Positions 45,673-56,608 of a stretch of DNA of 64,000 nt are shown piece by piece. Each line of letters opens with the position of its first letter. The stretch's first letter is position 1. Under the pieces are notes generated by a model. It had not been told where the DNA came from and did no database searches. It worked only from the letters and a program-made list of their open reading frames with translations. Source of the stretch: Artocarpus heterophyllus (Eukaryota > Streptophyta > Magnoliopsida > Rosales > Moraceae); assembly GCA_025403435.1 (NCBI GenBank), contig CM046330.1, forward strand, positions 24,367,507-24,431,506, written 5' to 3'. The position numbers and the translations under genes were made by a program.

Positions 45673-47298
45673 TGTTGGTTTTGAAGTCAAAATAAATGAA
45701 AATAATGAAAGTGGTAGAGCATGTATATGTAAAAAATTTTCAAAAAAACTTTTGGCCATACTCTATAGCTATATTAATTAATGTACAATTAATATATAAA
45801 AGAAAAGTAATTACCATTTCATTCGATTAGGTCGATAACTTGATTACTAGGAAAATTCTTCTTCTTTGATCCACAACTCTTCTACGCTTGATCTTCGAAT
45901 TGTATGAACAAACATACAGACATCAAATATTTGAGAACAAATCACACACTCGCAGTTTTAGGACCTTGCTTTGTTCTCAATACATGAGAGGGAAATGTAT
46001 GATTATAAAGAACATTTCTGTCTAGACTTTTTCTCTCCAAAATTTAGTAGGAGAATTAGAGTCAGCAAAGGGTTCTTCTTAAACACCTATTTATAGATGC
46101 AAATAAGAGTCATTTCCTAATTTAGATTTAATCAAATTAATAAATTAATAAATGTGAAACTTATCACCACCTTTTTACATTTTCTTGTTTTTGTTTCTTT
46201 ATTATATTAAAAAAAACTATAATTACTTAGTGCATCAAATACATTTTAATATCATCATAAATGTAATTCCCTTCAATATTACATATCTTAAAAAAATGCA
46301 CAAAATCTAATTCAAAAAATATATATGTTTCAAAAATTGGAAATATTTGACTTTTTAAAACATGAGACTTGGAGAATAAGTTACCTTAGCATGAGGATGA
46401 ATCTCTACGCCACACACCCACAATATAGGTTCCTTCTATATTGTTGCAAATAATTTATTCAAAGAAATGAATCGTCTATTGATATAATCATTACCAATAG
46501 ATCAATCCTCCATAAATAATTTATTATTGGAGCCAGGTACAGAATTCTGTTAACCTCTCTAATTATATCTTTCTCCTTAAGTACTATTGTTTTTCTAATG
46601 AACAATAAAATTATGATCTTGTCATAAATTGAACGCTCTAATTGTTCAAGTGACGAACCAATACTTGAAAAAACAACTTATCTGATTTTATAACAAAGGA
46701 ATGGATTCCATCTTATATATTAACATTCCCGGTTACTGCTTCATTATGTTCCCAAAATACAAGGAACATGATTCTGTTATATGAGAATTTTTATCATGTA
46801 AATCAATGGACATAATTCCATAAATAGGTCTCAATTAGTAACTCAAGACTAAGATTGTTTTATAAATCGCCGTCGTCGATTAATTTCAAATTCCTCATTT
46901 ACTAATGGAGATTACTAGAGATTTCAAATTAACCTTTGTTTCGGTCCTATATAATCATATTATATATAAATATCGCCATTCAATGACTCTTCATTAGTAG
47001 TCTAGATAAGACTGTTTCATTTAGAGTGAAAATGAACAGTATTAGTAATAATTAATTAAAGATCTCAACTTTAATTATTTATTACAGAAACAATTTAAGA
47101 TTATCATCCTTTAAGATTATCCTCTTATATATAATGCTTATATACAATATTTAAAGTCATATAAACAATCTAGGAATTTTCATGATATTTATAAAGCATC
47201 TAATAAACATGCATACAAATGTGTCAACAAATAATTAATCTAGTTATGAATATCAAAAATATATTTATATAATATGCTTTTGGGCACCAATCCCAACA
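45673..47298 (-). mobile_element. 5' LTR of a second copia family (element H)
   Basis: On the minus strand it starts TGTTGGGATTGGTGCCCAAA at 47298 and ends AACCAACA at 45673, adjoining a primer-binding site. It is 1626 bases, with a TATAAATA box at 46088-46095. The sequence is unrelated to the TGTTAGACATG-type LTRs. Only a short leader survives to its left; the interior is absent at this place, apparently displaced by the CACTA-type sequence that ends at 45419. The 5-bp flank outside is AAAGT (47299-47303). Confidence 0.85.
46088..46095 (-). promoter_or_regulatory. LTR TATA box (element H)
   Basis: TATAAATA on the minus strand sits within a CTATTTATAG context, the likely core promoter of this LTR. 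Confidence 0.5.
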
Positions 47299-47303
47299 AA
47301 AGT

Positions 47304-49061
47304 TTACAGGATTTCACATGTAAATTAAAGAAAAAAAAAATACAAGTAGGCAGTTGTGCCACTGATCTTATAAAGGGTCAAATTATACAGGTTTTGTTAA
47401 TTGATTTGTTTTTGTACTGCAAAGTTATTGCTTTATGGTTAAACTCAACAATTAATTTTTATCTATGCCAACCTTACACTGTTTGAAAGAGTCCAAACCT
47501 TGATGAATTTCCCTAAGCAAAATAAAAAACAAAAAAAAACATTAATGAAAAACATTAATGAATTTGATCACGTGCGGAATATTAAGGTAACTTATATTAA
47601 ACAAGTTTTGGTAGCTTTATCAAATCATATTTAGACATTTAAGAAAGGTAGCTATTCCCAACAAGAATTGATATTGAGATGAGAATAAATGGAATTAAAC
47701 CCAAGTTTAATACAAAAGACAAACTTAGTATCCTATATATATATGTGTGTGTGTATATATATATATGAATATATGTATGTATGTATTAAATAAACAAACA
47801 AAACATTATTAGAAAACAAAAAAAAAAAAAAACAAAGAAAGTCTTTCAATATCTTACTTCTTATTCTACTAGTACGAGGGACATGCCTTAAATTATTTTA
47901 TCTTTTATTTATTCTTTTTGGAAAAAAAAAAAAGAAGAATCATCTTGAATATTATTAAGTATGTTAACAATATTTTTTATAAAAATTATTTTTCTTATAA
48001 TTTATTATTATAAAATTAAATGGACAAATAGTTGTTCTAATTCAACTTACATTTAGAGTAGAACTTGAACATGTATAGTATTTATATTTTCGTATATAGA
48101 GAAACAACTATGATTAAATATAAGAACTCAATTGTTTTAAGAACTATGATCATTAGAAAGTTGTGAAATTTAATTACCTATTAAATGGATATTCAAACAA
48201 AAATCAATAAATTCATATTATGTAATGATGGTTGCAAAAAAGTTAATTCAGAAAATAAATGCATTTTCTTTTTAATATATATTTGATGAGCATAACTTTT
48301 TTTTTAAATGAAGTTGACAAAGTTAAAAAAAAAAAAGGAAAAAAAACACTAAAGAAGTTGAAGAGTTAAATTGTCTTTTAATAGTTGAAGTACAAAACAA
48401 ATTAAGTAGACTGTCCTTTTGTGCATAATCTTATCTTTAACATAATATAAAGAGGGAACGAATTTCGTATGGTGCTCTCAGGGCACTCAAAACTCAAAAC
48501 AATTTATTATTTCTTTTTGCAAAAATCTTTTTTTTCAAGTGAAATGTTTTTTAACTTTTTTGTGGAACTTTTTTCCCTTTTATGCTCCCAAAACATTTTT
48601 TTTTCTTTTTTTTCTTTTCGAAATGCTTTTTTTAATTTTTAAATTTTTTGTTAACATGCATAATACGATTGTGTAGTTTTCGACTAGTAGATGAAAGGGA
48701 GAAAGAGTGCTTTCTCCCATTTTTGACACGAGAGGAAGGTTCTTGCTTTAAAAGGCACAATCCCGTTTGATTTTGGTTTTGGTTTTAGTTTTGGTTTTGG
48801 TTTTCCCAAAATAGCATTTGATAAGGTTTTACTTTGAAAGCAATAATTTAAAAACAAAAATTAATGTAAAAAATGGTGAAAATGGTTTTTATACATGAAA
48901 TTGAAACACTCAGAAGCTATTTTTCTATCTACATTTTCATCTTCTAGGATATAAATACCCAATAAATACTTTTTCAGAAACATACCTAATCTCACTACAA
49001 ACCAAATAAAACACAATTTCTGAAGTGGTCCCAGCATCATTTTTAATATATACACGCACAC
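47304..49061. other. AT-rich intergenic DNA with microsatellites
   Basis: No gene is evident. It contains TA/TG dinucleotide runs (47738-47790), poly(A) (47816-47835), poly(T) (48525-48660) and five GGTTTT-type hexamers (48770-48805). The stretch 47490-47700 is similar to 58730-58870 on the far side of element B. Confidence 0.5.
49057..49061 (+). repeat. Target-site duplication of copia element B, left (CACAC)
   Basis: CACAC precedes TGTTAGACATG and recurs at 58594-58598. Because the target is a CA-rich microsatellite the match is less informative than usual. Confidence 0.7.
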
Positions 49062-50483
49062 TGTTAGACATGTATGTCCTACGGAGTAAAAATGTAATAT
49101 GTTTTTAGAGACAAATTTATCAATAAAGAATTTATTTATTATTAATATACCAAATCTTGTCATCTTTACGTTCATATTTGTTGAATGTATGTTAAGCAAA
49201 CAATAGTTTGAGATTGTCGGTTTAAACCTTTAAGAATTGGGCATATGATGGATAGATTATGCAGAAGACATGATTCTTAAGGAGACGGTCTAAATCATAA
49301 GATCTGCAATCGAGGGAATAAAGTTGGGCGCTTTATTCATGTAAAGATTATTATGTTGTCTATATCCCTATTAGGAGATGGTCTGTCTTGGCCATCGGAG
49401 GTGGACTCTATGAATAGAAACATTGGCACATTGTCATAGGTGACACTGTGTTGGATTAGGACATAAAGTGAATTGATTTGGATTAATAATTATGTTTCAT
49501 CAAATCGATTCACTTTAGACAATAGTTTGTATTGTATCTTAATCCTGAAATGAATAATGGGCCCATTGTCTTGACTTGTGTCTTTTGAAGTACGAAAGGA
49601 TGACACCCACATTTAATAGTGGTATGTATGCCGTTATATTGGAGGCATGACTCTTGATAGCGTAGACTTGTTATTCATAGATATGGAATCCATAGCTCCT
49701 CTTTAGGAGTAGTGATATCCTCTTATATGCGTTATCTTGCAATCAAAAACTGGAGCGCTCAACCATTTGGATACATAGGTGTAATCGAATAGCATACTGT
49801 CTTTGGATGGTAAGTTCTCTGATGGTGAGATAATGGAACATAAGATAAAAATAATAAAGAAGGTAAGACAGAACTTGTCCTTATGCCGACTGTGGATAAT
49901 CCTATGGGATACGATACATTATGATATGTCATGGAGACTTAGCTATATGAGCTTCATGATTCTATATGGTTCGAAAGTGCAACTCTAACTTTTAGTGGAG
50001 TAATGTTGGAGTTGATAATTATGAAATGTATATCTGAGATATTGGGTTTCATAATTATCAAGAGCTTGAACAATATAGGTCCATTTAGTTGCTAGCTCAC
50101 AAAATCCTGTAACTGATACGACATGTTTTTCTAATAATTGGTGACTTATGTCAGATTTGTCAGATTGGCTAAAATTCAGAAGAATCAAATAATTCATCTC
50201 TTTTTATTGATTGAATTAATTTTGTGACAAAATTGATTCAAGATAAACTTATTGAATTATCAGGATCAGATAATTCATGTCTGTTTATCGGTTGGATTAA
50301 TTTTAAATTAATTAATTCAAGATAAACTTGTTGAATTATCAGGAATTCATTTATTTTCCTAGAGATTATCTATATAAAGTGTTTTAATTAGATAACTTCT
50401 CTATTGAGTTATTTGAATTAAAACTGAGACTTTATCTTATAGAATCTTGGGTGGAAAATAAAAGATTTGCTGAGATTTTTTTG

Positions 50484-50545
50484 GCAGTTCGGCATACCGA
50501 TCCTCAGGTTCGGCCTGCCGATGGGGCAAGGTTGGCATGCCAATC
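50484..50545 (+). repeat. GC-rich motif block in 5' LTR of B
   Basis: Three copies: AGTTCGGCATACCGAT, GGTTCGGCCTGCCGAT and GGTTGGCATGCCAAT. Each is an imperfect palindrome, about 120-180 bases upstream of the TATA box. Confidence 0.75.
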
Positions 50546-50663
50546 GTACGATATAAAAATATCACGCATTTTCACATGGATTTCATCAGATATTGATCCG
50601 AATTTGATTCTAATTTGAATTTTGGGGCATTATCTGATAAGGACTGACTCCTGGACTCAACCT

Positions 50664-50673
50664 CTATAAAAAG
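50664..50673 (+). promoter_or_regulatory. LTR TATA box (element B)
   Basis: CTATAAAAAG is conserved as TTTATAAAAA at 58191-58200 in the 3' LTR and as TATAAATA in copies J and A. Confidence 0.55.
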
Positions 50674-51065
50674 GGAGTGAGTCTCATTATTATTTAGATC
50701 AATTAAGAGCTTAAGAGTGAAACTCTGATAGTGAGATTCTAAAACTTCATGAGAGCTCTTGTTCACAAATCACGAACACTAGCTTTTGGTTCTCTCAATT
50801 GGTTGGAAGGAGAGTCATCTAGTGGAAGAGCTGTACGTGTAAGCTCACACTCACTCCAATCATGGATAGAGAATAACAAAGAATGCAAGTTGGTTGAGGT
50901 CCATCTAAAACGTTACTTCTCTACACTAATTGAGGAAGCTTTTTGGCATTTACAAGGTTGGTAAGATCTGGTTAATTTATGCATATAGCGTGTCAAACTT
51001 GTGTTTTAGAAAATACTCTGATATTAAAAATTTTAAAAATGTCACTTCATATTATTTTTCCAACA

Positions 51066-51082
51066 ATTGGTATCAGAGCCAC
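51066..51082 (+). other. Primer-binding site of copia element B
   Basis: ATTGGTATCAGAGCCAC directly follows the LTR end CCAACA. Confidence 0.92.
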
Positions 51083-51584
51083 GATTTTTACTTATATTTA
51101 CAGGTTTGTGATCATGCTATATGTATAAATTATGTGATCATGATATCTCCTATGGTTGAATTTAATTTTATAAAGAGTTGGCACTCTAGGTTTCTATATG
51201 TTTTTATATATTGTCATGGATCATATCGTGAATGTTTATTAATAAATTATGGTTGATTAAATTATTATTTAATTATGAATTAATTAATTAATTTATACCG
51301 GTTATGGTTCCTTAGAGGTTAGAATGTGTATCTAGGTTTTTCATATAATAAGATGGCGGACTATCATCTCCATGTAGGAATTATTATATAATTTTAAATT
51401 TATAAGAATTTTATAATTAAATAATCATTCGAAAAAGACAGACCTAGAAATAGATCTAGAAGACGAATGATTGCGTCCCCAGGTATTTCCTAAATCTCTA
51501 ATTTTATATTCTTGAATTGTTGAGAATAAAATTAATAAACTGCATTAGAAACTGTACTTTCTAAAAAGGGTGATCTCTGCTTGG

Positions 51585-51795
51585 TCGACATGACGAACCC
51601 TCCAGTTTGGTAGGCCAATGGTTGCAAGATTGGCAAGCCAAACTTCGGGTTCGGTAGGCCACAACAGGGTAGAAATCAGGTGGCTCTGGCGGTAGGCCAA
51701 ACTTCTAGTTCGGCAGGCCAATCTGTCATGAATCTGCAGGCTAGTGGGTCATGACTGGCAAACCAACCACCCAAATCGGTTTGCCGGCAGAGAGC
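51585..51795 (+). repeat. GC-rich motif cluster in leader of B
   Basis: Eight or more diverged copies of GGTTCGGCAGGCCAAA-type words (for example TTCGGTAGGCCAC, GGCGGTAGGCCAAACTT, GTTCGGCAGGCCAAT, GGCAAGCCAAACTTC) lie about 520-730 bases after the primer site, in untranslated leader. A weaker version lies at the equivalent place in element A (6085-6175). Confidence 0.8.
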
Positions 51796-52742
51796 TAAAA
51801 ATTCTTCCAGAAAAGGTGCAGTTTTTTATGCAGTTTTAATTTTATTTTTAGGACAATTCTAAGAAACATTAAATTTGGATATGACCAGAAATATGAAGTA
51901 TTCGATCTATGTGGGATTGAAGTCTTGAAGATAGGCATTACATGAAGAATGGTACAGCTTAAGAATTCAAGGATGAAGAATCGATAAAATGTTTCAATTA
52001 TTCTCTTGTAATTTTTATTTTCTATTCTCTAGGGTGGAACCATAATATTACGGTTATTTATTATTATTTTGCTTGTAGCTTTGCTTGATTACTTTACTTG
52101 TCTGCATTATAATATGATTTGCCATATATATTGATAACATGTCATATAGAATTAGGAGTGCTGCTCATATTAAAATTGTTCATGCATGTCTTTTTATAAT
52201 AAAAAATTGATTTCAAAAGATTGAGTGGGAGAAGGTTTTCGAAGAGAGGACCTAAGGCCTCCATTGTTGATCCATCAGAAGAACATGGTGGCCCCAACCC
52301 CTAGGAGGGGATTTCTATCATGTACCAGATTGGATCTCTGAAAGGATAAGCAATTTTAGCATGATTTATGGTTGGACACCCCTAGGTGATGATTATAAAT
52401 CATGGATAAAATATTGAAACCTTGGTTACACACTCATGTTAATTTTACTATTAACCCTCCTAGGAGCCCTGTTAATAAAATTAATAGTCAAAGAAATGAT
52501 TATTAATATATGTTGGATCATACGGGTCCTGAATGGCATATATTAATCAAAAGGGGATCCATGTTCCTAATTGAATTTGACATGACTCCCCTAGGAGCTT
52601 GTTGAATTCTAAATTAGGAATTATCGTTGTAAGGTTGTGATATTTTCAAGGTTTTGACACATAAACACATTTGTATGTTTTTACATGATTGTGTTGTAAG
52701 TTTGCTTATGTTTGGTATATGATTCTTTATTGTAGATTAAAA

Positions 52743-53522
52743 ATGTCTAAAAACGTTTTATCTTTAATACTTGACAAAAACCATTTAACCGAAGAGAATT
52801 ATAATGATTAGAAATGAAACCTGGATATCGTCCTCTCCTTTAAGAAACTGAAATTTGTGCTGACAACCTGTTGTCCTCCCGATCCTACGGGAGATTCCAC
52901 CAACGATCAATTCAAAGCATATGACCATTGGAAAGATGCAAATGATCAGGCCTGCTGCTATGTTATGGCTAGCATGAATAATGTGCTGCAAGCTCAGCAG
53001 TGAGGATTATGAGACTGCTAAGCAGATCTTGGATAATCTAGAAGACATGTTTGGAGGCTGACCTTAACTAAGCAATAAGTGGGATATGACCTTAACAGAA
53101 TGAAATAGTTACAAGAGTTCGAACTACCAATCAGGGAGTCTAGAAGACATGTTTAGAGCTACTTTTAATTTGAGCAATAAGTGGGATATGACCTTAACAG
53201 AATGAAATAGTTACAAGAGTTCGAATTACTAATCAGGGAGTCTCCTACAGGTAGCGAGACTAACATGACAACTGCTTTTGGTTCTAATCCCAATTCTAGG
53301 AATGGAAAGAAACAACAGGCCAAAAATGGAAAGTCCTCTATTCCTGCTAACAACAAGAGCAAGAAGAAGAAAAAAAAGAAGAAGTTGAAGAAGCTTAAGT
53401 GCTTCTTCTGTGGGAAGGTCAGGCACATCAAGAAGCAATGCAAGGACTTCCTTTCCAAAGGAGGTAGATGTGATCTTCTGTATTTAGAAACTTGTTTAGT
53501 TAAGGAATCCAGTGACATTTAG
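52743..53522 (+). pseudogene. Gag of copia element B with zinc knuckle
   Basis: Gag forms the nucleocapsid. It begins MSKNVLSLILDKNHLTEENY at 52743, the usual copia gag start, but is soon shifted and stopped. AYDHWKDANDQACCYVMASM (about 52918-52980) is the conserved helical segment. A 102-base tandem duplication follows (53037-53240). The C-terminal piece (53265-53522) has a Lys-rich run and the zinc knuckle CFFCGKVRHIKKQC at 53400-53441, which keeps CX2CX4HX4C but has Arg where Gly is usual before His. Confidence 0.85.
53037..53240 (+). repeat. 102-bp tandem duplication within gag
   Basis: Two direct copies, 53037-53138 and 53139-53240, each start TCTAGAAGACATGTTT and end AATCAGGGAG. They differ at about a dozen positions. 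The length is 34 codons, so the duplication preserves frame. Confidence 0.85.
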
Positions 53523-54045
53523 ACCATAGATTCTAGTGCAACTAATCATGTTTGTGTTTCTCTCTAGGGATTCAAAGAAACGAGAAGTCTGCTTCATGAA
53601 GACTTCACGCTTTGGATGGGCGATGGATCCTTAGTCTTAGCGGAAGCAATGAGAGACATCCATCTTTATTTTGATAATTATTGGAATTTAATTTTGTGAG
53701 ATTGCTTTTATGTTCCCAAATTTAAAAGGAATTTAATTTCTGTATCTTGTTTATGTAAAGACACATGTTTGGTTTCTTTTAATAATAAAGTGGTGATTCG
53801 TAAAAACAAATCTTTTATCTGTACTAGATGGATGCAAAATAATCTATATTTTGTCAAACCTAAGATGGACTTACTACTTAATGCTGAGATGAATTATAAT
53901 AACTCTAAAAGACTTAAAACTTCTCACTCTAATAAGACTTATCTTTGGCATTTGCGCCTTGGTCATATTAACCTGAATAGGATTCAAAGGCTAGTAAGGG
54001 ATGGACCTTTAAGTCACTTAAAGATGGAATCTATACCTTAATGAG
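53523..54045 (+). pseudogene. Protease and GAG-pre-integrase region of B
   Basis: TIDSSATNHVC (about 53524-53556) is the copia protease active site with the usual DSG changed to DSS. Downstream FYVPKFKRNLISVSCLC leads into the GAG-pre-integrase domain, YLWHLRLGHINLNRIQRLV (about 53937-53995). One stop interrupts before FYVP. Confidence 0.82.
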
Positions 54046-54585
54046 AATCTTGTTTGGAGGGTAAAACAACCAAAAGACCATTCGAATCTAAGGGCAATAG
54101 GGCCAAAGGGGTTTTAGAACTTGTGCATAGTGATGTTTGCAGACCGATGAACATCCAGGCATGAGGAGGGTATGAGTACTTCGTCACTTTTATTGATGAT
54201 TACTCAAGATATGGGTATGTGTACCTAATGCACCACAAAAGCAAAACTTATGACAAGTTCAGGGAGTTTCGAGCTAAAGTGGAAAAACAATTGGGTAGAC
54301 CCACAAAGGCACTTCGAGCCGATCGAGGTAGAGAATACCTTTCTGATGAGTTTTTAGGACACTTATTAGAGAATGGGATTTTATCCCATTTGACTACGCC
54401 GGGCACTCCGCAGCAGAATGGTGTAGCAAAGAGAAGAAATAAAACTTTGTTGGACATGGTCAGGACCATGATGAGTTATTCATCATTGCCTTTATCCTTT
54501 TTAGGGATATGCACTACAAACCGCATGTTATCTTTTGAACAATGTGCCTTCAAAATCGGTCCCTAAAACTCCTCACGAGTTATAG
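54046..54585 (+). pseudogene. Integrase of copia element B
   Basis: The zinc-site end is followed by LELVHSDVC (first Asp, about 54118), FVTFIDDYSRYGYVYLM, ALRADRGREYLSDEFLG (second Asp, about 54320) and PGTPQQNGVAKRRNKTLLDM. The third acidic residue, normally Glu in the VAERRN context, is Lys here (AAG at 54429-54431), so the DDE triad is broken by one transition. A stop lies in MNIQA*GGYEYF and a frameshift after SFLG. Confidence 0.88.
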
Positions 54586-55185
54586 ATGGGCAAAAAGACA
54601 CCCTTAAACCATATTCGCATATGGGGATGTCTAGCTCATGTTCTGTTTAAGGATGTAAATAAGTTGGAAGCATGTTTGGAAGTTTGCGTCTTTGTAGGAT
54701 ATCCAAAAGGGACTAAAGGGGGTTATTTCTATAACCTAAAGGAAAATAAAGTCATAGTTTCAACTAATGTAACTTTCCTTGAGGAGGGTTACATGGATGA
54801 CTTTAAACCTCGAAGCAAAGTGGTGCTTGAGGAGTTAAAGAGTGATCCAATGACTCCAAAGGTTCTAAATGAAACCATTTCGACCAGTGTAGAAAAACCA
54901 AACGAACCTGAACAACAACCTAAGGGGCTTCGGCGTAATGGGAGGATCAGACGTCGGCCCGAGAGGTATATGTTCAATGGGGAGGCCTTCTTGGCTGAAC
55001 TAGATGAACATGATAGGGATCCTTACACTTATGTAGAGGCTATGGAGGATGTTGATTCGAAACTCTCGACAGAAGCCATAAACACAGAGATGAAGTGTAT
55101 GGAGACTAATCAGGTCTGGGAGCTTGTGGATCTTCCCAATGGGATAAAACCCATAGGGTGTAAGTGGATCTACAAGAGGAAATGA
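54586..55185 (+). pseudogene. Integrase C-terminus to RT start, longest open stretch of B
   Basis: 199 open codons: HIRIWGCLAHVLFKDVNKLE and VFVGYPKGTKGGYFYNLKE belong to the integrase C-terminal/GKGY-type region. A charged linker follows, then RRRPERYMFNGEAFLAEL, EAMEDVDSKLSTEAINTEMK and MWELVDLP-like and KWIYKRK text, which opens copia RT. It ends at a TGA where related copies have an Arg codon. Confidence 0.85.
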
Positions 55186-55985
55186 GGGGTGGATAGAAAT
55201 GTCAAAACCTTTAAGGCTAGACTGGTAGCTAAGGGCTACACACAAAAGGAAGGAATCGACTACAAGGAAACCTTTTCGCCTGTAGCCATGCTTAAGTCCA
55301 TCCAGATTCTCTTGTCCATAACTACCGCTCTTGAGTACGAGATTTGCTAGATGGATGTCAAGATGGCTTTTCTAAATGGCTATCTTGATGAGTCCATTTA
55401 TATGAAATAACCAGATGGGTTCAAGGTCAAGGGTCAAGAGGGTAAGGTTTGTAAGCTGCTAACATCAATTTATGGACTTAAGTAGGCTTCCTGTTCTTGG
55501 AACAAAAGATTTGATCAGGTGATTAAGACTTATGGGTTCTCACAAAATATGGATGAGCCATATGTTTACAAACACATTAAGGATGGGAGGTCATTTTTTT
55601 ACTGCTCTATATAGATGACATTTTGCTAATTGGCTATGATGTTGGGGCATTGTCATCAGTCAAATTATGGTTGATCAAGCAGTTTGACATGAAGGACTTG
55701 GGTGAGACTAATTTTGTTCTTGGTATCCAAATCTTTTAGGATAGAAAGAAAAAAATGATAGCTTTGTCACAAGCCAGCTATATAGATAAATTCTCAGGAG
55801 GTTTGCAATGCAGGATTCTAAGAAAGGTGGCCAACCATCTTAATCCGGAATTACTCTTTCTAAGAAAGACTCCCAAAGTCTGAGGAAGAAAGAGAATACA
55901 TGAAGAAGGCGCCTTATGCTTCGACAGTGGGTAGTCTCATGTATTCCATGCTTTGCACATGACCAGATATTTGTTATGCCATCGG
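55186..55985 (+). pseudogene. Reverse transcriptase of copia element B
   Basis: Continuing from the stop at 55183: [20 protein letters not shown] and [35 protein letters not shown] (first catalytic Asp), SIYGLK*AS.SWNKRFDQ, then a one-base shift into LYIDDILLIG (the YIDD active site, about 55604-55635), FDMKDLGETNFVLGIQIF and RYLLCHRD-like text in a shifted frame. At least five stops and two frameshifts are visible. Confidence 0.87.
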
Positions 55986-56542
55986 GATTGTAAGTCGATT
56001 TCAGGCAGATCCGAGACCGAACACTGCATTGCGGTTAAGCATATTTCCAAGTATCTAAGAAGGACTTAAGGGTATATGCTTGTGTATTTAGGTGAGGACT
56101 TAACTCCTCTAAGATATAATGACTCAGATTTTCAATCCTATCTGGATTAGAGGAGATCGATTCGGGGTTTGTGTTTACTTTAGGCGATGGTGCCATCAGT
56201 TGGAGAAGTGTGAAGCAAGATTGCACTTCCGATTCAACAATGGAGGTAGAGTATGTGGCAGCTAGTGATACTTCCAAAGAAGCAGTGTGGCTCCGCAAGT
56301 TCCTTTGGGATCTTAAGGTAGTTCCTGGTATGGATAAGGTGATATCACTATATTATGATAACTGTACGGCAGTAGCTAATGCTAAGGAACCAAGATTTCA
56401 CAAGAAGAGTAAGCATATTGATTGGAAGTATCATGTGATAAAGGACTTCATTGAGGGCAAGCATGTCACGATGTGCAAAAACAGTGTCAAAGGACAATTT
56501 GGCTTATTCATTTACGAAGACACTTACTGGGAGAGTCTTTGA
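55986..56542 (+). pseudogene. RNase H of copia element B
   Basis: Starts with HIFKYLRRT and YNDSDFQSYLD (Asp). MFTLGDGAISWRSVKQDCT is then followed by STMEVEYVAASDTSKEAVWL (Glu), LYYDNCTAVANAKEPRFHKK (Asp) and KHIDWKYHVIKDFIEG. The last 123 codons (56171-56539) are open. Confidence 0.87.
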
Positions 56543-56595
56543 GAGGCATGTGGAAGCTATGGGGATGCAAGATTTGTCATATTTACTCACTTAGC

Positions 56596-56608
56596 ACAAG
56601 TGGGAGAT
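56596..56608 (+). other. Polypurine tract of copia element B
   Basis: ACAAGTGGGAGAT lies immediately before the 3' LTR start TATTAGACATG. Confidence 0.8.

Larger units (their letters stand above)
49062..51065 (+). mobile_element. 5' LTR of copia element B
   Basis: 2004 bases, TGTTAGACATG ... TTTTTCCAACA. It includes the GC-rich motif block (50484-50545), a CTATAAAAAG TATA box (50664-50673) and an ATG-containing stretch at 50749 that is not a gene. It is the reference for the other LTR copies at 1, 6669, 13233 and 56609. Confidence 0.92.

Noticed and set aside
48770..48805. GGTTTT hexamer run resembling telomeric repeat
   Set aside because: Only about five imperfect hexamers, not the plant TTTAGGG type, and set in AT-rich intergenic DNA.
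50749..50964. 71-codon plus-strand frame near the end of the B 5' LTR
   Set aside because: It lies wholly within the LTR and the equivalent frame in the 3' LTR is not maintained.
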